Origin: Akkermansiaceae bacterium
Lineage (GTDB): Bacteria > Verrucomicrobiota > Verrucomicrobiia > Verrucomicrobiales > Akkermansiaceae
Length of the DNA stretch: 64,000 nt
Assembly: GCA_024233115.1 (NCBI GenBank)
Contig: JACKQB010000001.1
Coordinates: forward strand, 890,782-954,781
Direction: 5' to 3'
Of the stretch, positions 17,640 to 26,162 are shown in pieces; position 1 is the stretch's first letter, and every line of letters begins with the position of its first letter. Made by a program: the position numbers and the translations under genes. The notes under the pieces were generated by a model. The model saw only the letters and a list, made by a program, of their open reading frames with translations, was not told the DNA's origin and ran no database searches.

Positions 17640-20306
17640 ATGGAAACCACACCTACGCACCTACACAAACAAGACGCAGGTCGATCTGCTGACAGTTTTG
17701 TCAGTCGTCCGATAAGCAAAAAGGCCGCCGTCCTCATGGCTGTCGCTGCTGCTATGCCTGTCGCCGTTAATGTCGCCCACGCCGGTGGATACGTTGGGGG
17801 CGGAACATCAAGCATCGCTCAGAAAGAGATTGCTCGACGTGCCGCACTCGTCGTCGAGGCCGACAAGGCCCTCGTAGCCGGACGCGCTGCTTTTGCTAAA
17901 AACGACTTCGAAGAAGCCGTTAAGCAATACCAGACCGCGTTGAGCCTACTGCCTCCCGGCCCGTCGCTCGCTGACCGCCGTCACTCCTACACAGGTCACC
18001 TCGGTGATGCTTCCGTTTCACTTGCCCAGCAGTATCGCCGCAACGGTCGATATGCTGAAGCCCGCACGCTCTTGGAAGGTGTCCTGCTCCAGGACCCTGC
18101 CAATTTCGCTGCCAAGAAACAGCTCGAGTATCTTGACGATCCCATCCGCACCAACCCGGCGCTGACCTACGAGCACACCCAGAATGTTGACCGTGTCCGT
18201 AAGCACCTCTACATGGGTGAGGGATATTACAACCTCGGTAAATACGATGAAGCCGACCTTGAGTTCAAGAAGGTCCTTCAGATTGACAAGTATAACAAGG
18301 CAGCCCGTCGCTGGCTCGAGAAAGTAGCTGCGACCAAGTCAGATTACTACCGCGCTGCCTACGACCATACCCGCGCCGAACTTCTCAAGGAAGTGGACAA
18401 GGCCTGGGAAATGGCGGTGCCACCTGAGCTTCCTGTTTTCGGAGGCGGCGAAACCACGGCTACCGCAGCCACCGGTGTCCAGTACCTGCAACAGAAGTTG
18501 AACAACATCATCATCCCGTTGGTGGATTTCGACAACACCACGGTCCAGGAAGCTCTTGACTTCCTTCGTCTCCGTGCGCGTGAAATCGACCCCGAGCCCG
18601 ATGAAAACCGCAAGGGTCTGAACTTCATCATCCGCAAGCCTGGTGTGTCCGGTGCCCCTGCCGGTGATGCCGGTGCCGCGCTTGATGCTGATGCCGCTGT
18701 TGGTGGCGGTAACATCGAAGGCCTGCGTATCGACGAACTCAAGCTTCGCAATGTGCCTCTGGGCACAGTGTTGCAGTATATCTGCGACAAGACCCGCCTT
18801 CGCTACAAGCTCGACGAGCACTCTGTGATTCTGTTGCCTCTCGAGGCACTGGAAGTGAACGACCTCTACACCCGCACCTTTGTGGTTCCGCCTGACTTCA
18901 TCGCCAAGCTGACTGAAGGTGGTGGCAGCAAGGCAGCTGATGATGATGATCCTTTCGGTGGCGGCGGTGGCGGCGGCGGTGCTGACACGCTCAAAAAGCG
19001 TCTCTCTGCCAAGGAACTGCTGCTCAACAACGGTGTCAGTTTCCCAGACAAGGCATTCGCCAACTACATTGCAGCTACCAGCACCCTGGTCGTGCATAAC
19101 ACCCTGGGCAATCTCGACATCATCGAGCAAATCATCGAAGCTCTCCGTAAGGGAGGTCCCCGTCAGGTCCGTATCATGACCAAATTCATCGAGGTCTCCC
19201 AGGAGAATACCGATGAACTGGGATTCGACTGGATTATCTCACCATTCGGTCTCAATGGAAATAGTTCATACATAGGTGGAGGTACCGTGGGTAATGGTTC
19301 GCCACGCTATGGTTCCGACTATATTAGCCCGGTGGCCTTCACCCAGGTTCCCGGTGTGCCCGCTGGTTCTACCGAGACTGTCTCGAACACCTCGACCGCA
19401 GGTCTTCGCAGTGGTGACTACGCAACAACGCGCAACAGCATTGATGCCATCCTCAATAACCCGACCCGCACAGCCCAGTCCGGTAGCGTGGCCCCTGGTA
19501 TCCTCTCACTTACCGGTCTGTTTACAGACGGTCAGGTGCAGATGATCATGCGCGGCCTGGCCCAGAAAAAGGGCACTGATGTGATGACCGCTCCCAGCGT
19601 TCTCGCACGAAGTGGCGAGAAGGCAACGATTGAGGTTATCCGCGAGTTTATCTACCCAACCGAATACGAACCACCGGAACTGCCCAACAGCGTTGGCTCC
19701 GGTCAGGGTGGTGCAGGTATCGGCGGTGGCCAGGGTGCTTCCATCTTCCCGGTAACCCCTGCTACTCCTACGGCGTTCGAAACCCGTAACACAGGTGTCA
19801 CCCTCGAGATCGAGCCCGTTATTGGTGAAAACAACTACACCATCGACCTCCGCTTTGCTCCTGAGCTTGTTGAGTTCGAAGGATTCATCAACTACGGCTC
19901 ACCGATTCAGAGCCCCGCATCCGATGCGCTTGGTAACCCGATCCAGATCACCATTACGGAAAACCGGATTGAAATGCCAGTGTTCTCGGTGCGCCGCGTG
20001 ACAACCGCGTTGACCATCTATGATGGCTACACCGTGGCTGTTGGTGGTATGATGCGTGAAGATGTGCAGAATGTGCAGGACAAGGTGCCCATTCTTGGTG
20101 ACCTGCCACTGATCGGACGTCTGTTCCAGACCAAGGCAGAAAACCACATCAAGAGCAACCTGATCATCTTTGTGACGGCTGAAATCATCGATGCGGCCGG
20201 TGCCCGGATCAACCAGCCAACCAGCCCCGCAGCCGGTGCCGGTGGTACAGTTCCAACATCACCGGTTCCAACGGGTGGTGGTGTGCTGCCACCTCTTCCG
20301 GAGTAG
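17640..20306 (+). CDS. TPR-containing secretin (Amuc_1098-like)
   Basis: The 888-residue protein has an N-terminal signal/anchor around residues 28-48 (AAVLMAVAAAMPVAVNVAHA). TPR repeats follow (AFAKNDFEEAVKQYQTALSL near 85; YYNLGKYDEADLEFKKVLQI near 200). After these come secretin N-domains and the pore domain (VMTAPSVLARSGEKATIEV; TTALTIYDGYTVAVGGM; KVPILGDLPLIGRLFQTK). It forms the outer-membrane ring of a type IV pilus or type II secretion-like machine. Gly-rich (about residues 440-448) and Pro/Gly C-terminal stretches are low complexity. It is the last gene of the cluster and is followed by a strong terminator. Confidence 0.92.
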   Translation: METTPTHLHKQDAGRSADSFVSRPISKKAAVLMAVAAAMPVAVNVAHAGGYVGGGTSSIAQKEIARRAALVVEADKALVAGRAAFAKNDFEEAVKQYQTALSLLPPGPSLADRRHSYTGHLGDASVSLAQQYRRNGRYAEARTLLEGVLLQDPANFAAKKQLEYLDDPIRTNPALTYEHTQNVDRVRKHLYMGEGYYNLGKYDEADLEFKKVLQIDKYNKAARRWLEKVAATKSDYYRAAYDHTRAELLKEVDKAWEMAVPPELPVFGGGETTATAATGVQYLQQKLNNIIIPLVDFDNTTVQEALDFLRLRAREIDPEPDENRKGLNFIIRKPGVSGAPAGDAGAALDADAAVGGGNIEGLRIDELKLRNVPLGTVLQYICDKTRLRYKLDEHSVILLPLEALEVNDLYTRTFVVPPDFIAKLTEGGGSKAADDDDPFGGGGGGGGADTLKKRLSAKELLLNNGVSFPDKAFANYIAATSTLVVHNTLGNLDIIEQIIEALRKGGPRQVRIMTKFIEVSQENTDELGFDWIISPFGLNGNSSYIGGGTVGNGSPRYGSDYISPVAFTQVPGVPAGSTETVSNTSTAGLRSGDYATTRNSIDAILNNPTRTAQSGSVAPGILSLTGLFTDGQVQMIMRGLAQKKGTDVMTAPSVLARSGEKATIEVIREFIYPTEYEPPELPNSVGSGQGGAGIGGGQGASIFPVTPATPTAFETRNTGVTLEIEPVIGENNYTIDLRFAPELVEFEGFINYGSPIQSPASDALGNPIQITITENRIEMPVFSVRRVTTALTIYDGYTVAVGGMMREDVQNVQDKVPILGDLPLIGRLFQTKAENHIKSNLIIFVTAEIIDAAGARINQPTSPAAGAGGTVPTSPVPTGGGVLPPLPE

Positions 20307-20324
20307 GTTTCCAAACAATCCATC

Positions 20325-20362
20325 AAACCCCGACGGCTTTCGAGCGGTCGGGGTTTTTCTTT
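20325..20362 (+). terminator. intrinsic terminator after the secretin gene
   Basis: Stem AAACCCCGAC (20325-20334) pairs with GTCGGGGTTT (20347-20356), followed by a T-rich run. It lies 19 bases past the secretin stop and closes the pilus-cluster transcript. Confidence 0.92.
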
Positions 20363-20447
20363 AATCTCCACAGTCACGCCCGCCCCGTTTTTTGACAGGG
20401 TTCCGGCTTGTGAATCATCCTGAAGTATCGGATGCTGCTTTCGGCTT

Positions 20448-21092
20448 ATGGAATCCAGACTCACCATCATTGGCTTGACAGGTGGTATTGCCACCGGAAA
20501 GTCAACTTGTTGCCGGATCATCAGCAACCTGTATCCTGATACGGTGGTGTTTGATGCGGATGCCTCTGTCAGGGCGCTATACTCAGTTCCCGAGGTCATG
20601 GAGCAGCTGGAGCGGCATTTCGGGCCATTACCTAAAAATGCCGACGGTGAGATCGATAAAACCTTTTTGCGCTGGGCCGCGTTTTCCCATCCCGGTGATA
20701 AAAAATTTCTAGAGGATGTTTTTCACCCCAGGGTCAGAAAGGAATGTCTTGCATTATTGGAGGAAACAGCTAGAAATGCGTTGTCGCGCCTCTTTGTTGC
20801 GGATATCCCTCTCCTGTTTGAGAGCGGATTCGATTTTGGCCAGTCGGCCAATTTACTGGTAGCCACCAGTAGGGAAACCCAAATTGACCGACTCAAAAAA
20901 CGCAACGCATGGGACGACGACACCGTGGAAGCTGTGCTAGCATCACAGATGCCCATCGAGGCCAAGCTCACCTTGGCTGATGTGGTGTTCTGGAATGAAG
21001 GTCCAGAGGAAATACTGAACTGCCAGTGTCGCCGTTTCCTGCAATCGATCCACTGCGTATCATCAAAAAACCCGACGCGCAGCGAAGATTGA
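20448..21092 (+). CDS. coaE: dephospho-CoA kinase
   Basis: CoaE phosphorylates dephospho-CoA at the 3'-hydroxyl, the last step of coenzyme A synthesis. The P-loop GLTGGIATGKSTCCRII lies at residues ~9-25, VVFDADASVRALY near 35 and FVADIPLLFESGFDF near 118, with the lid region RLKKRNAWDDDTVEAVLASQ. At 214 residues it is of ordinary length. rho begins about 90 bases downstream on the same strand. Confidence 0.94.
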   Translation: MESRLTIIGLTGGIATGKSTCCRIISNLYPDTVVFDADASVRALYSVPEVMEQLERHFGPLPKNADGEIDKTFLRWAAFSHPGDKKFLEDVFHPRVRKECLALLEETARNALSRLFVADIPLLFESGFDFGQSANLLVATSRETQIDRLKKRNAWDDDTVEAVLASQMPIEAKLTLADVVFWNEGPEEILNCQCRRFLQSIHCVSSKNPTRSED

Positions 21093-21183
21093 CGGCATGG
21101 GTAACCATGCGTTTTTCCATGCTCACAACACTCTCCCTTTCCATTTCCCTTTCTATTTTTCAAACCCGTATATCCATTTCCCT

Positions 21184-22734
21184 ATGAACGAAGAAACCGC
21201 CACCAACCAGCCCGCCACCGAGCCTGTCATACCTGATGAGGTAAAGGTCGTTGCAAAGGATGTTGCATCCAAAGACGCCACCCCAGCAACTGGCACATCC
21301 GGTGTTGCTGAAGTGACCGATGGTCCTGAAATCGATCCTCCTCGACCCGGGCAGGCTGGGGAAGCCGGTGATGAAGTGGAACCAGCTCAAGAAATTGTAT
21401 CCGGCGAGGCAAAGAATGCGGAGCCGGAACCCCGCCCTAAGCCGGTTCTGCCCCCCTTGCCAGAATTGCCGGAAGCTATCTGCATCAATGAATACCGCGA
21501 AAAACCACTCTCTGAGATCTATACGATGCTGGAAGCTTTGCCGGTGAAGATTCCCGCCAAGGCATCCAAAAGCCAGCTTATTTTTGATCTGGTCAGTTTC
21601 TACGCCAAGGAAGGCGTCATTGTCGAGGGGGAGGGGGTCCTGGAGCAAGCCAAGGATAACTACGCCATGCTGCGCGATCCGGCCAAGAGCTTTAAAACCT
21701 CTCCCGATGACCTCTATGTAAGCGGCCATCTCATCCGCGATCACGGTCTCGTCGTTGGCCAGAAAATCAAGGTCACCCTCCGTGCCCCCAAGGGGAGGGA
21801 CAAGTATATTTCCGCCAGTGAGGTGTTAGAGGTGGAGGGGATGCCCGTCGATACCTATCAGAAACCGAAAGGGTTTGATCACTTGACAGCCATGTTCCCC
21901 GACCAGCGAATTATCCTTGAAAACAAGGAAACGGGAATGTCTCCGCGTGTGTTAGATCTGGTGGCGCCGCTCGGTAAAGGACAGCGCGGCCTGATCGTCG
22001 CTCCCCCACGCGGTGGCAAAACCATCATGCTCAAGCAGATCGCCAAGTCGATCCAGCTCAACCACCCCGAGGTGGAGCTGATTATCCTCCTGCTCGATGA
22101 GCGGCCTGAGGAAGTAACCGATTTTGAGGAAACGGTGGACGCTGAAGTCTTCAGCTCTACCTTCGATGAAGCGGCCAAGCGTCATGCCCAGGTGTCCGAT
22201 CTGGTGATGGAGCGTGCCAAACGCCTGGTCGAGCTTGGTAAGGATGTGGTGCTTCTCCTGGATAGCCTGACCCGGCTTGCCCGGGGCCATAATAACGCCC
22301 AGCGTAGTGGTCCGATCGGCTCCGGTGGCCTCAGTCCCGTGGCCTTGCAGCAGAGTCGTAAATTCTTTGGTGCCGCCAGAAACTGCGAGGAAGGTGGCAG
22401 TCTGACCATTCTCGCTACAGCCCTTGTCGAGACCGAAAGCAAGATGGACGATGTGATTTTCGAAGAGTTCAAAGGCACTGGCAACATGGAGGTCAGGCTG
22501 GATCGGGAGCTTGCCGAACAGCGGATTTACCCGGCCATTCATATACCACAGAGCGGAACGCGTAATGATGACCGTCTCTATCACCCCGATGAAATGGCCA
22601 AGGTACTCGAAATCCGGCGACAGCTGGCCTCGCTGCCGATCGGTGAAGCCATCGAGACCTTGCTTAAAAACCTTTCCAGGACGACCACCAACGCAGAGTT
22701 GCTGCTGTCAGGCTTGACGATTGGACGCAAATAG
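21184..22734 (+). CDS. rho: transcription termination factor Rho
   Basis: Rho is the RNA-dependent hexameric ATPase that ends transcription. The RNA-binding domain contains DDLYVSGHLIRDHGL and GFDHLTAMFPDQRI. The Walker A motif is LIVAPPRGGKTIMLKQIA, Walker B DVVLLLDSLTRLARGHN, and the C-terminus ends ELLLSGLTIGRK. An acidic, Pro/Glu-rich N-terminal extension of about 100 residues precedes the conserved body, as in several PVC-group Rho proteins. I start at the ATG at 21184 (MNEETATNQP); the longer frame to 21097 reads through spacer. Confidence 0.96.
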   Translation: MNEETATNQPATEPVIPDEVKVVAKDVASKDATPATGTSGVAEVTDGPEIDPPRPGQAGEAGDEVEPAQEIVSGEAKNAEPEPRPKPVLPPLPELPEAICINEYREKPLSEIYTMLEALPVKIPAKASKSQLIFDLVSFYAKEGVIVEGEGVLEQAKDNYAMLRDPAKSFKTSPDDLYVSGHLIRDHGLVVGQKIKVTLRAPKGRDKYISASEVLEVEGMPVDTYQKPKGFDHLTAMFPDQRIILENKETGMSPRVLDLVAPLGKGQRGLIVAPPRGGKTIMLKQIAKSIQLNHPEVELIILLLDERPEEVTDFEETVDAEVFSSTFDEAAKRHAQVSDLVMERAKRLVELGKDVVLLLDSLTRLARGHNNAQRSGPIGSGGLSPVALQQSRKFFGAARNCEEGGSLTILATALVETESKMDDVIFEEFKGTGNMEVRLDRELAEQRIYPAIHIPQSGTRNDDRLYHPDEMAKVLEIRRQLASLPIGEAIETLLKNLSRTTTNAELLLSGLTIGRK

Positions 22735-22894
22735 CGTGGCCAAACCGGGGTTATATGGCGATTCCATGGAAAACCGGTTGGCTGGGGCGCCTTTTTTGGG
22801 GCCAAACAATAGCCTAAAAAAGACGCAATACGGGCTTTTCTTCTTGAAAGCGCAGAGCCATAGCTTAAATACCAGTAGTCACACACCTACCACG

Positions 22895-24376
22895 ATGATT
22901 AAAAAACTTATAATTGTATACGCTTTATCGTTGTTCTCCGCGCAAGCCGGGATCGCTGTCCACATGATTGAAGACAAATATTGTCTACAAACCGGGGCGA
23001 AGGATACAAGTTTCGTTGGTGGGCAGTTGTTTTTCGAGATCAACGATGGGTATTATGTAACCAACCCGGACCCGTTGATTCCGCCGGATGCTTTGGTGCT
23101 TGAAGGTGACCTTGATGGCGACGGGATTACAGATGCTTTTCAGGTGCTCTCGCTGATCAGCGTTTTTAATACCACGGAATTGGCCCCTTATCAGAAGGAC
23201 CGGGTGAGGCTGATCAGTGCGCCTGTATCGGAACTGCCTCGTCCGCTGGTGGGATTCACCGATTATAGTTTCTCGGTGCAGTGGGATTATGACAACCTCC
23301 AGTCATTGCAGGAATACACCTTGGCCGGTTACAGGGCCTCGCGGGTATTTGATGCCACTAGCGCAGGGCGTAAACAAATGGACAGGATGGTCGTACCCGG
23401 CTCCTATACCCTGGAGCTGCCAGTCTATAACGGACACCCTGCGTCGCGACACTACAGAGGGGTGAATATTACGTCGATACCTGAAATCTACCCCGGACGG
23501 GATCAGGCGGCGTTACCACAGGGTTTCCGATTTACCAATGCATTCAATGCCAATGGAATGATCGAAATCGACCCGAGGGTGGCGGTCGATTTGACCTGGG
23601 AAGGAATCACAGCCACAACCATTCTGCCCACGGATCGAGTGGGTATCAGCTTCTTTAATACCCAGAGACCCCTCGCCAACCGTGTCACTGGAACCGAAGT
23701 TTTGGACCCGGTCCTCATTCAAGGTGTAGGTTTCCCGTTCCCAACTATTTACCTTGCAGCTAATAAATACAGTGGTGTCTACAGAATCCCTCCCTCCATC
23801 CTGACACCGGTTGACTTGAGTGTGCCAACGACGGTCTTTGCTGAAATTAGAATTGAGAGGGGTGATTTTAACCAGTCACCCTACCCGGCAGGTTATTTGG
23901 CTACCCGGTCATTACAGGTGCAGCTTCAGTTGGTTGATACCTATGCGGGCTTTGCGCTTGCCTTGTCCCGGTTCGATCCAGGTGAGGATAGGTCGCCCAA
24001 TGCTGATCCCGACGGTGATGGTTTCAGTAATCTCATTGAATTTGCCATGGGGAGTGACCCCTCTGATGTCGCTTCAACTCCGGATGTGACACCTGCTAAC
24101 ATCGGTGCTACGCCGGGTGTGTTTGAAGTGACCCCATTGGGAGACGGCAGGTGTAATGTTTCACTTACCAAGCGTCCCAATGTGGGCACTGGGCTGACCT
24201 ACTACATCGAGCACTCCGAGGACATGGTGAATTGGACCCGCATCCCAACCGGCGGTAATGCCAATTGGGTCGAGAACATCAACGATGCTACAACGCTCGA
24301 GGTGACAAGTGTCGCCCCCATCGTCCCTGGTGTCGCTCCAGGTTGCTACTTCCGCGTTGCCGTCGAATTGAACTGA
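22895..24376 (+). CDS. large secreted protein with C-terminal calcium-type repeat
   Basis: From the ATG at 22895 the protein begins MIKKLIIVYALSLFSAQAGI, a signal peptide; the longer frame upstream is unconserved. The 493-residue product contains EGDLDGDGITDAFQV and, near residue 375, DPDGDGFSNLIEFAMGSDPS, both DxDxDG calcium-binding-type loops. A C-terminal segment (LTYYIEHSEDMVNWTRIPTG) resembles the strand-rich module often found at the C-terminus of secreted verrucomicrobial proteins. No enzymatic motif is seen. It is probably exported, perhaps attached to the cell surface. Confidence 0.78.
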   Translation: MIKKLIIVYALSLFSAQAGIAVHMIEDKYCLQTGAKDTSFVGGQLFFEINDGYYVTNPDPLIPPDALVLEGDLDGDGITDAFQVLSLISVFNTTELAPYQKDRVRLISAPVSELPRPLVGFTDYSFSVQWDYDNLQSLQEYTLAGYRASRVFDATSAGRKQMDRMVVPGSYTLELPVYNGHPASRHYRGVNITSIPEIYPGRDQAALPQGFRFTNAFNANGMIEIDPRVAVDLTWEGITATTILPTDRVGISFFNTQRPLANRVTGTEVLDPVLIQGVGFPFPTIYLAANKYSGVYRIPPSILTPVDLSVPTTVFAEIRIERGDFNQSPYPAGYLATRSLQVQLQLVDTYAGFALALSRFDPGEDRSPNADPDGDGFSNLIEFAMGSDPSDVASTPDVTPANIGATPGVFEVTPLGDGRCNVSLTKRPNVGTGLTYYIEHSEDMVNWTRIPTGGNANWVENINDATTLEVTSVAPIVPGVAPGCYFRVAVELN

Positions 24377-24404
24377 CCTTCAAGGCTTCGCAGCACTTTA
24401 CAAT

Positions 24405-24433
24405 GGACTCCAAGATGCTTGGAGTCCTTTTAT
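24405..24433 (+). terminator. intrinsic terminator after the secreted protein gene
   Basis: Stem GGACTCCAAG (24405-24414), loop ATG, stem CTTGGAGTCC (24418-24427), then TTTTATTTT. This hairpin covers the upstream ATG at 24419 in the rnd frame, which supports the later rnd start. Confidence 0.93.
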
Positions 24434-24487
24434 TTTGTAATAATTGGCTTTGTTTCCAGGCTTGATCGTGATCATGCTTCCCCAGCG

Positions 24488-25531
24488 ATGATCTGCGACA
24501 CAACGGAACTTGGAAATTATTTAAATGGGCGGAAACCGCTCTGTGCAATTGATACCGAGGCAGACAGCCTGCACCGCTACAGTGAGAGCTTGTGCCTGGT
24601 GCAGTTCAGTGACGGCGATAGCCATGTCTTGATCGATCCGCTCGCGATCGAGGACCTGAGTCCATTGCGCAACTACCTGGAGAATGCCACCTGTTGGATG
24701 CATGGAGCCGATTACGATATGCACATGCTGAAAACCAATCTGGGTGTGATTCCGCCCACGGTTTTTGATACCCAGATCGGAGCGCGGTTGCTGGGGGTTC
24801 GTAAATTTGGTTATGGTGACCTGGTGACTCATTACATGGATGTGCAGCTTGAAAAAACATCACAGAAGGCAGACTGGGCCAAGCGCCCGCTTACACCTGT
24901 GATGGAGGAGTATGCCCTCAATGATGTCATCTACCTGCTGCCCATGGCGGATATGATCGTTTCCAAATTGAAGGAGGCTGGGAGATATGATTGGTTTACC
25001 GAGAGCTGCGAAGCGGCCCGCGCCAAGTCCATGGAGAAAAAACAAGAGAAGGAGGATCGCTGGCGTATCAAAGGCAGCGGTAAACTTGATCCGTTAGGTT
25101 TGAATTACCTCAGGGCTCTCTGGTATTGGCGTGATTACGAAGCCGAACAATGGGATCGCCCCCCGTTTATGGTAACCGGGAACAAGCAATTGTTAGAATG
25201 GGTGGCAAGTCTTCAAGAAGGCAGGAAGCCTGTGCTTCCACGCCATTTCAGGACCAGTCGTGTTAGAAATTTCCAACAAGCCGTTGCTAAAGCCAGGAAG
25301 GTGGCGCCAGAGGACATGCCGCAACGCATCCGTGGTAAACGTCGCCGTAAGGAAAAGGAATTTGATGCCCGGCTTGATGAACTGATTGCAAAAAGAAACC
25401 GGGTTGCAGCGGAGCTCGATATCGACAGCTCATTGATTGCACCCCGCGCCGTACTCGAAGCCTTGGCCGGCAAACACGAGGGAGCTGAGGAGATGTTGCT
25501 TAACTGGCAAAGGAATCTGCTTGGCATTTAA
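24488..25531 (+). CDS. rnd: ribonuclease D
   Basis: RNase D is a 3'-5' exoribonuclease that trims tRNA precursors. The DEDD-type catalytic motifs are visible: AIDTEADSLHRY (Asp-x-Glu) near residue 20, GADYDMHMLKTNLG near 75 and the Tyr-x3-Asp motif EYALNDVIYLLPMA near 140. An HRDC-like helical region follows (LDPLGLNYLRALWYWRDYEA), and a second helical part ends the protein. The ATG at 24488 is chosen because an upstream in-frame ATG lies inside the terminator of the preceding gene. Confidence 0.9.
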   Translation: MICDTTELGNYLNGRKPLCAIDTEADSLHRYSESLCLVQFSDGDSHVLIDPLAIEDLSPLRNYLENATCWMHGADYDMHMLKTNLGVIPPTVFDTQIGARLLGVRKFGYGDLVTHYMDVQLEKTSQKADWAKRPLTPVMEEYALNDVIYLLPMADMIVSKLKEAGRYDWFTESCEAARAKSMEKKQEKEDRWRIKGSGKLDPLGLNYLRALWYWRDYEAEQWDRPPFMVTGNKQLLEWVASLQEGRKPVLPRHFRTSRVRNFQQAVAKARKVAPEDMPQRIRGKRRRKEKEFDARLDELIAKRNRVAAELDIDSSLIAPRAVLEALAGKHEGAEEMLLNWQRNLLGI

Positions 25532-25578
25532 GGTTGCTCAGGTTTGCATGTGTCAGCTGGTTGACAGCCATTTCCCCC

Positions 25579-26031
25579 ATGCCCCAGTCATCAGAAAAAA
25601 ACCTGCTTAGATTCGGTTGTCCCGCCTGCGGGATACGTCTTGTTGTCGATCGGTCCATTGCCGGAACCGAGGGCCCATGCCCATCGTGCGGCGCGCGTAT
25701 TGTGGCCCCCCCATTGGAGGTTTCCAGATCCTTGGTGGAGAAGCAGGCCGCGCCGGTTAATATCAAACCCCGAGGTGTGTCGACAGGCCCCATGCCACCA
25801 TCTTCGCAAGGCACGGTGCTTGAGCCTTCACCGCATCCGTCCCAGGCTCCTGACGCCGGACAGGTGAGGGAGCACGTCCGGCGCAAACGATCCGTCAACC
25901 CCACGACAGCTCTATCCGAGAAGGACCGTGAACAAAAAGATCTCAAGGTATTCTTTAAAATGGTTCTGGCTGCGATCGTGGTCGCCGGGATCGCATTCGC
26001 TGTCTATTACTTCCTGAAACAGGCAAGTTAG
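25579..26031 (+). CDS. zinc-ribbon protein with C-terminal membrane anchor
   Basis: The 150-residue product starts MPQSSEKNLLRFGCPACG. Two CxxC knuckles (CPAC and CPSC, 16 residues apart) form a zinc ribbon at residues ~14-36. A Pro-rich linker follows, then a basic/acidic stretch, then one membrane segment (MVLAAIVVAGIAFAVYYFL) at the C-terminus, so it is probably tail-anchored with the ribbon in the cytoplasm. Function is unknown. It lies between rnd and gyrB on the same strand. Confidence 0.75.
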   Translation: MPQSSEKNLLRFGCPACGIRLVVDRSIAGTEGPCPSCGARIVAPPLEVSRSLVEKQAAPVNIKPRGVSTGPMPPSSQGTVLEPSPHPSQAPDAGQVREHVRRKRSVNPTTALSEKDREQKDLKVFFKMVLAAIVVAGIAFAVYYFLKQAS

Positions 26032-26162
26032 GCTTTTTTCAGGGGCTTTTGAGGGGATTCGACGGGCAGCCGTCGGCCAGTGTCATTTCGGCAAAAAAAA
26101 CAGCGAAAAAAAGCGAAAGAAACTTGTCTCGGGCAAGGAAATTTAAGACATTTGGCGTGTCT

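Noticed and set aside
18339..19130. 263-codon minus-strand open frame inside the secretin gene
   Set aside because: Antisense to conserved secretin sequence; no domain, start context or partner.
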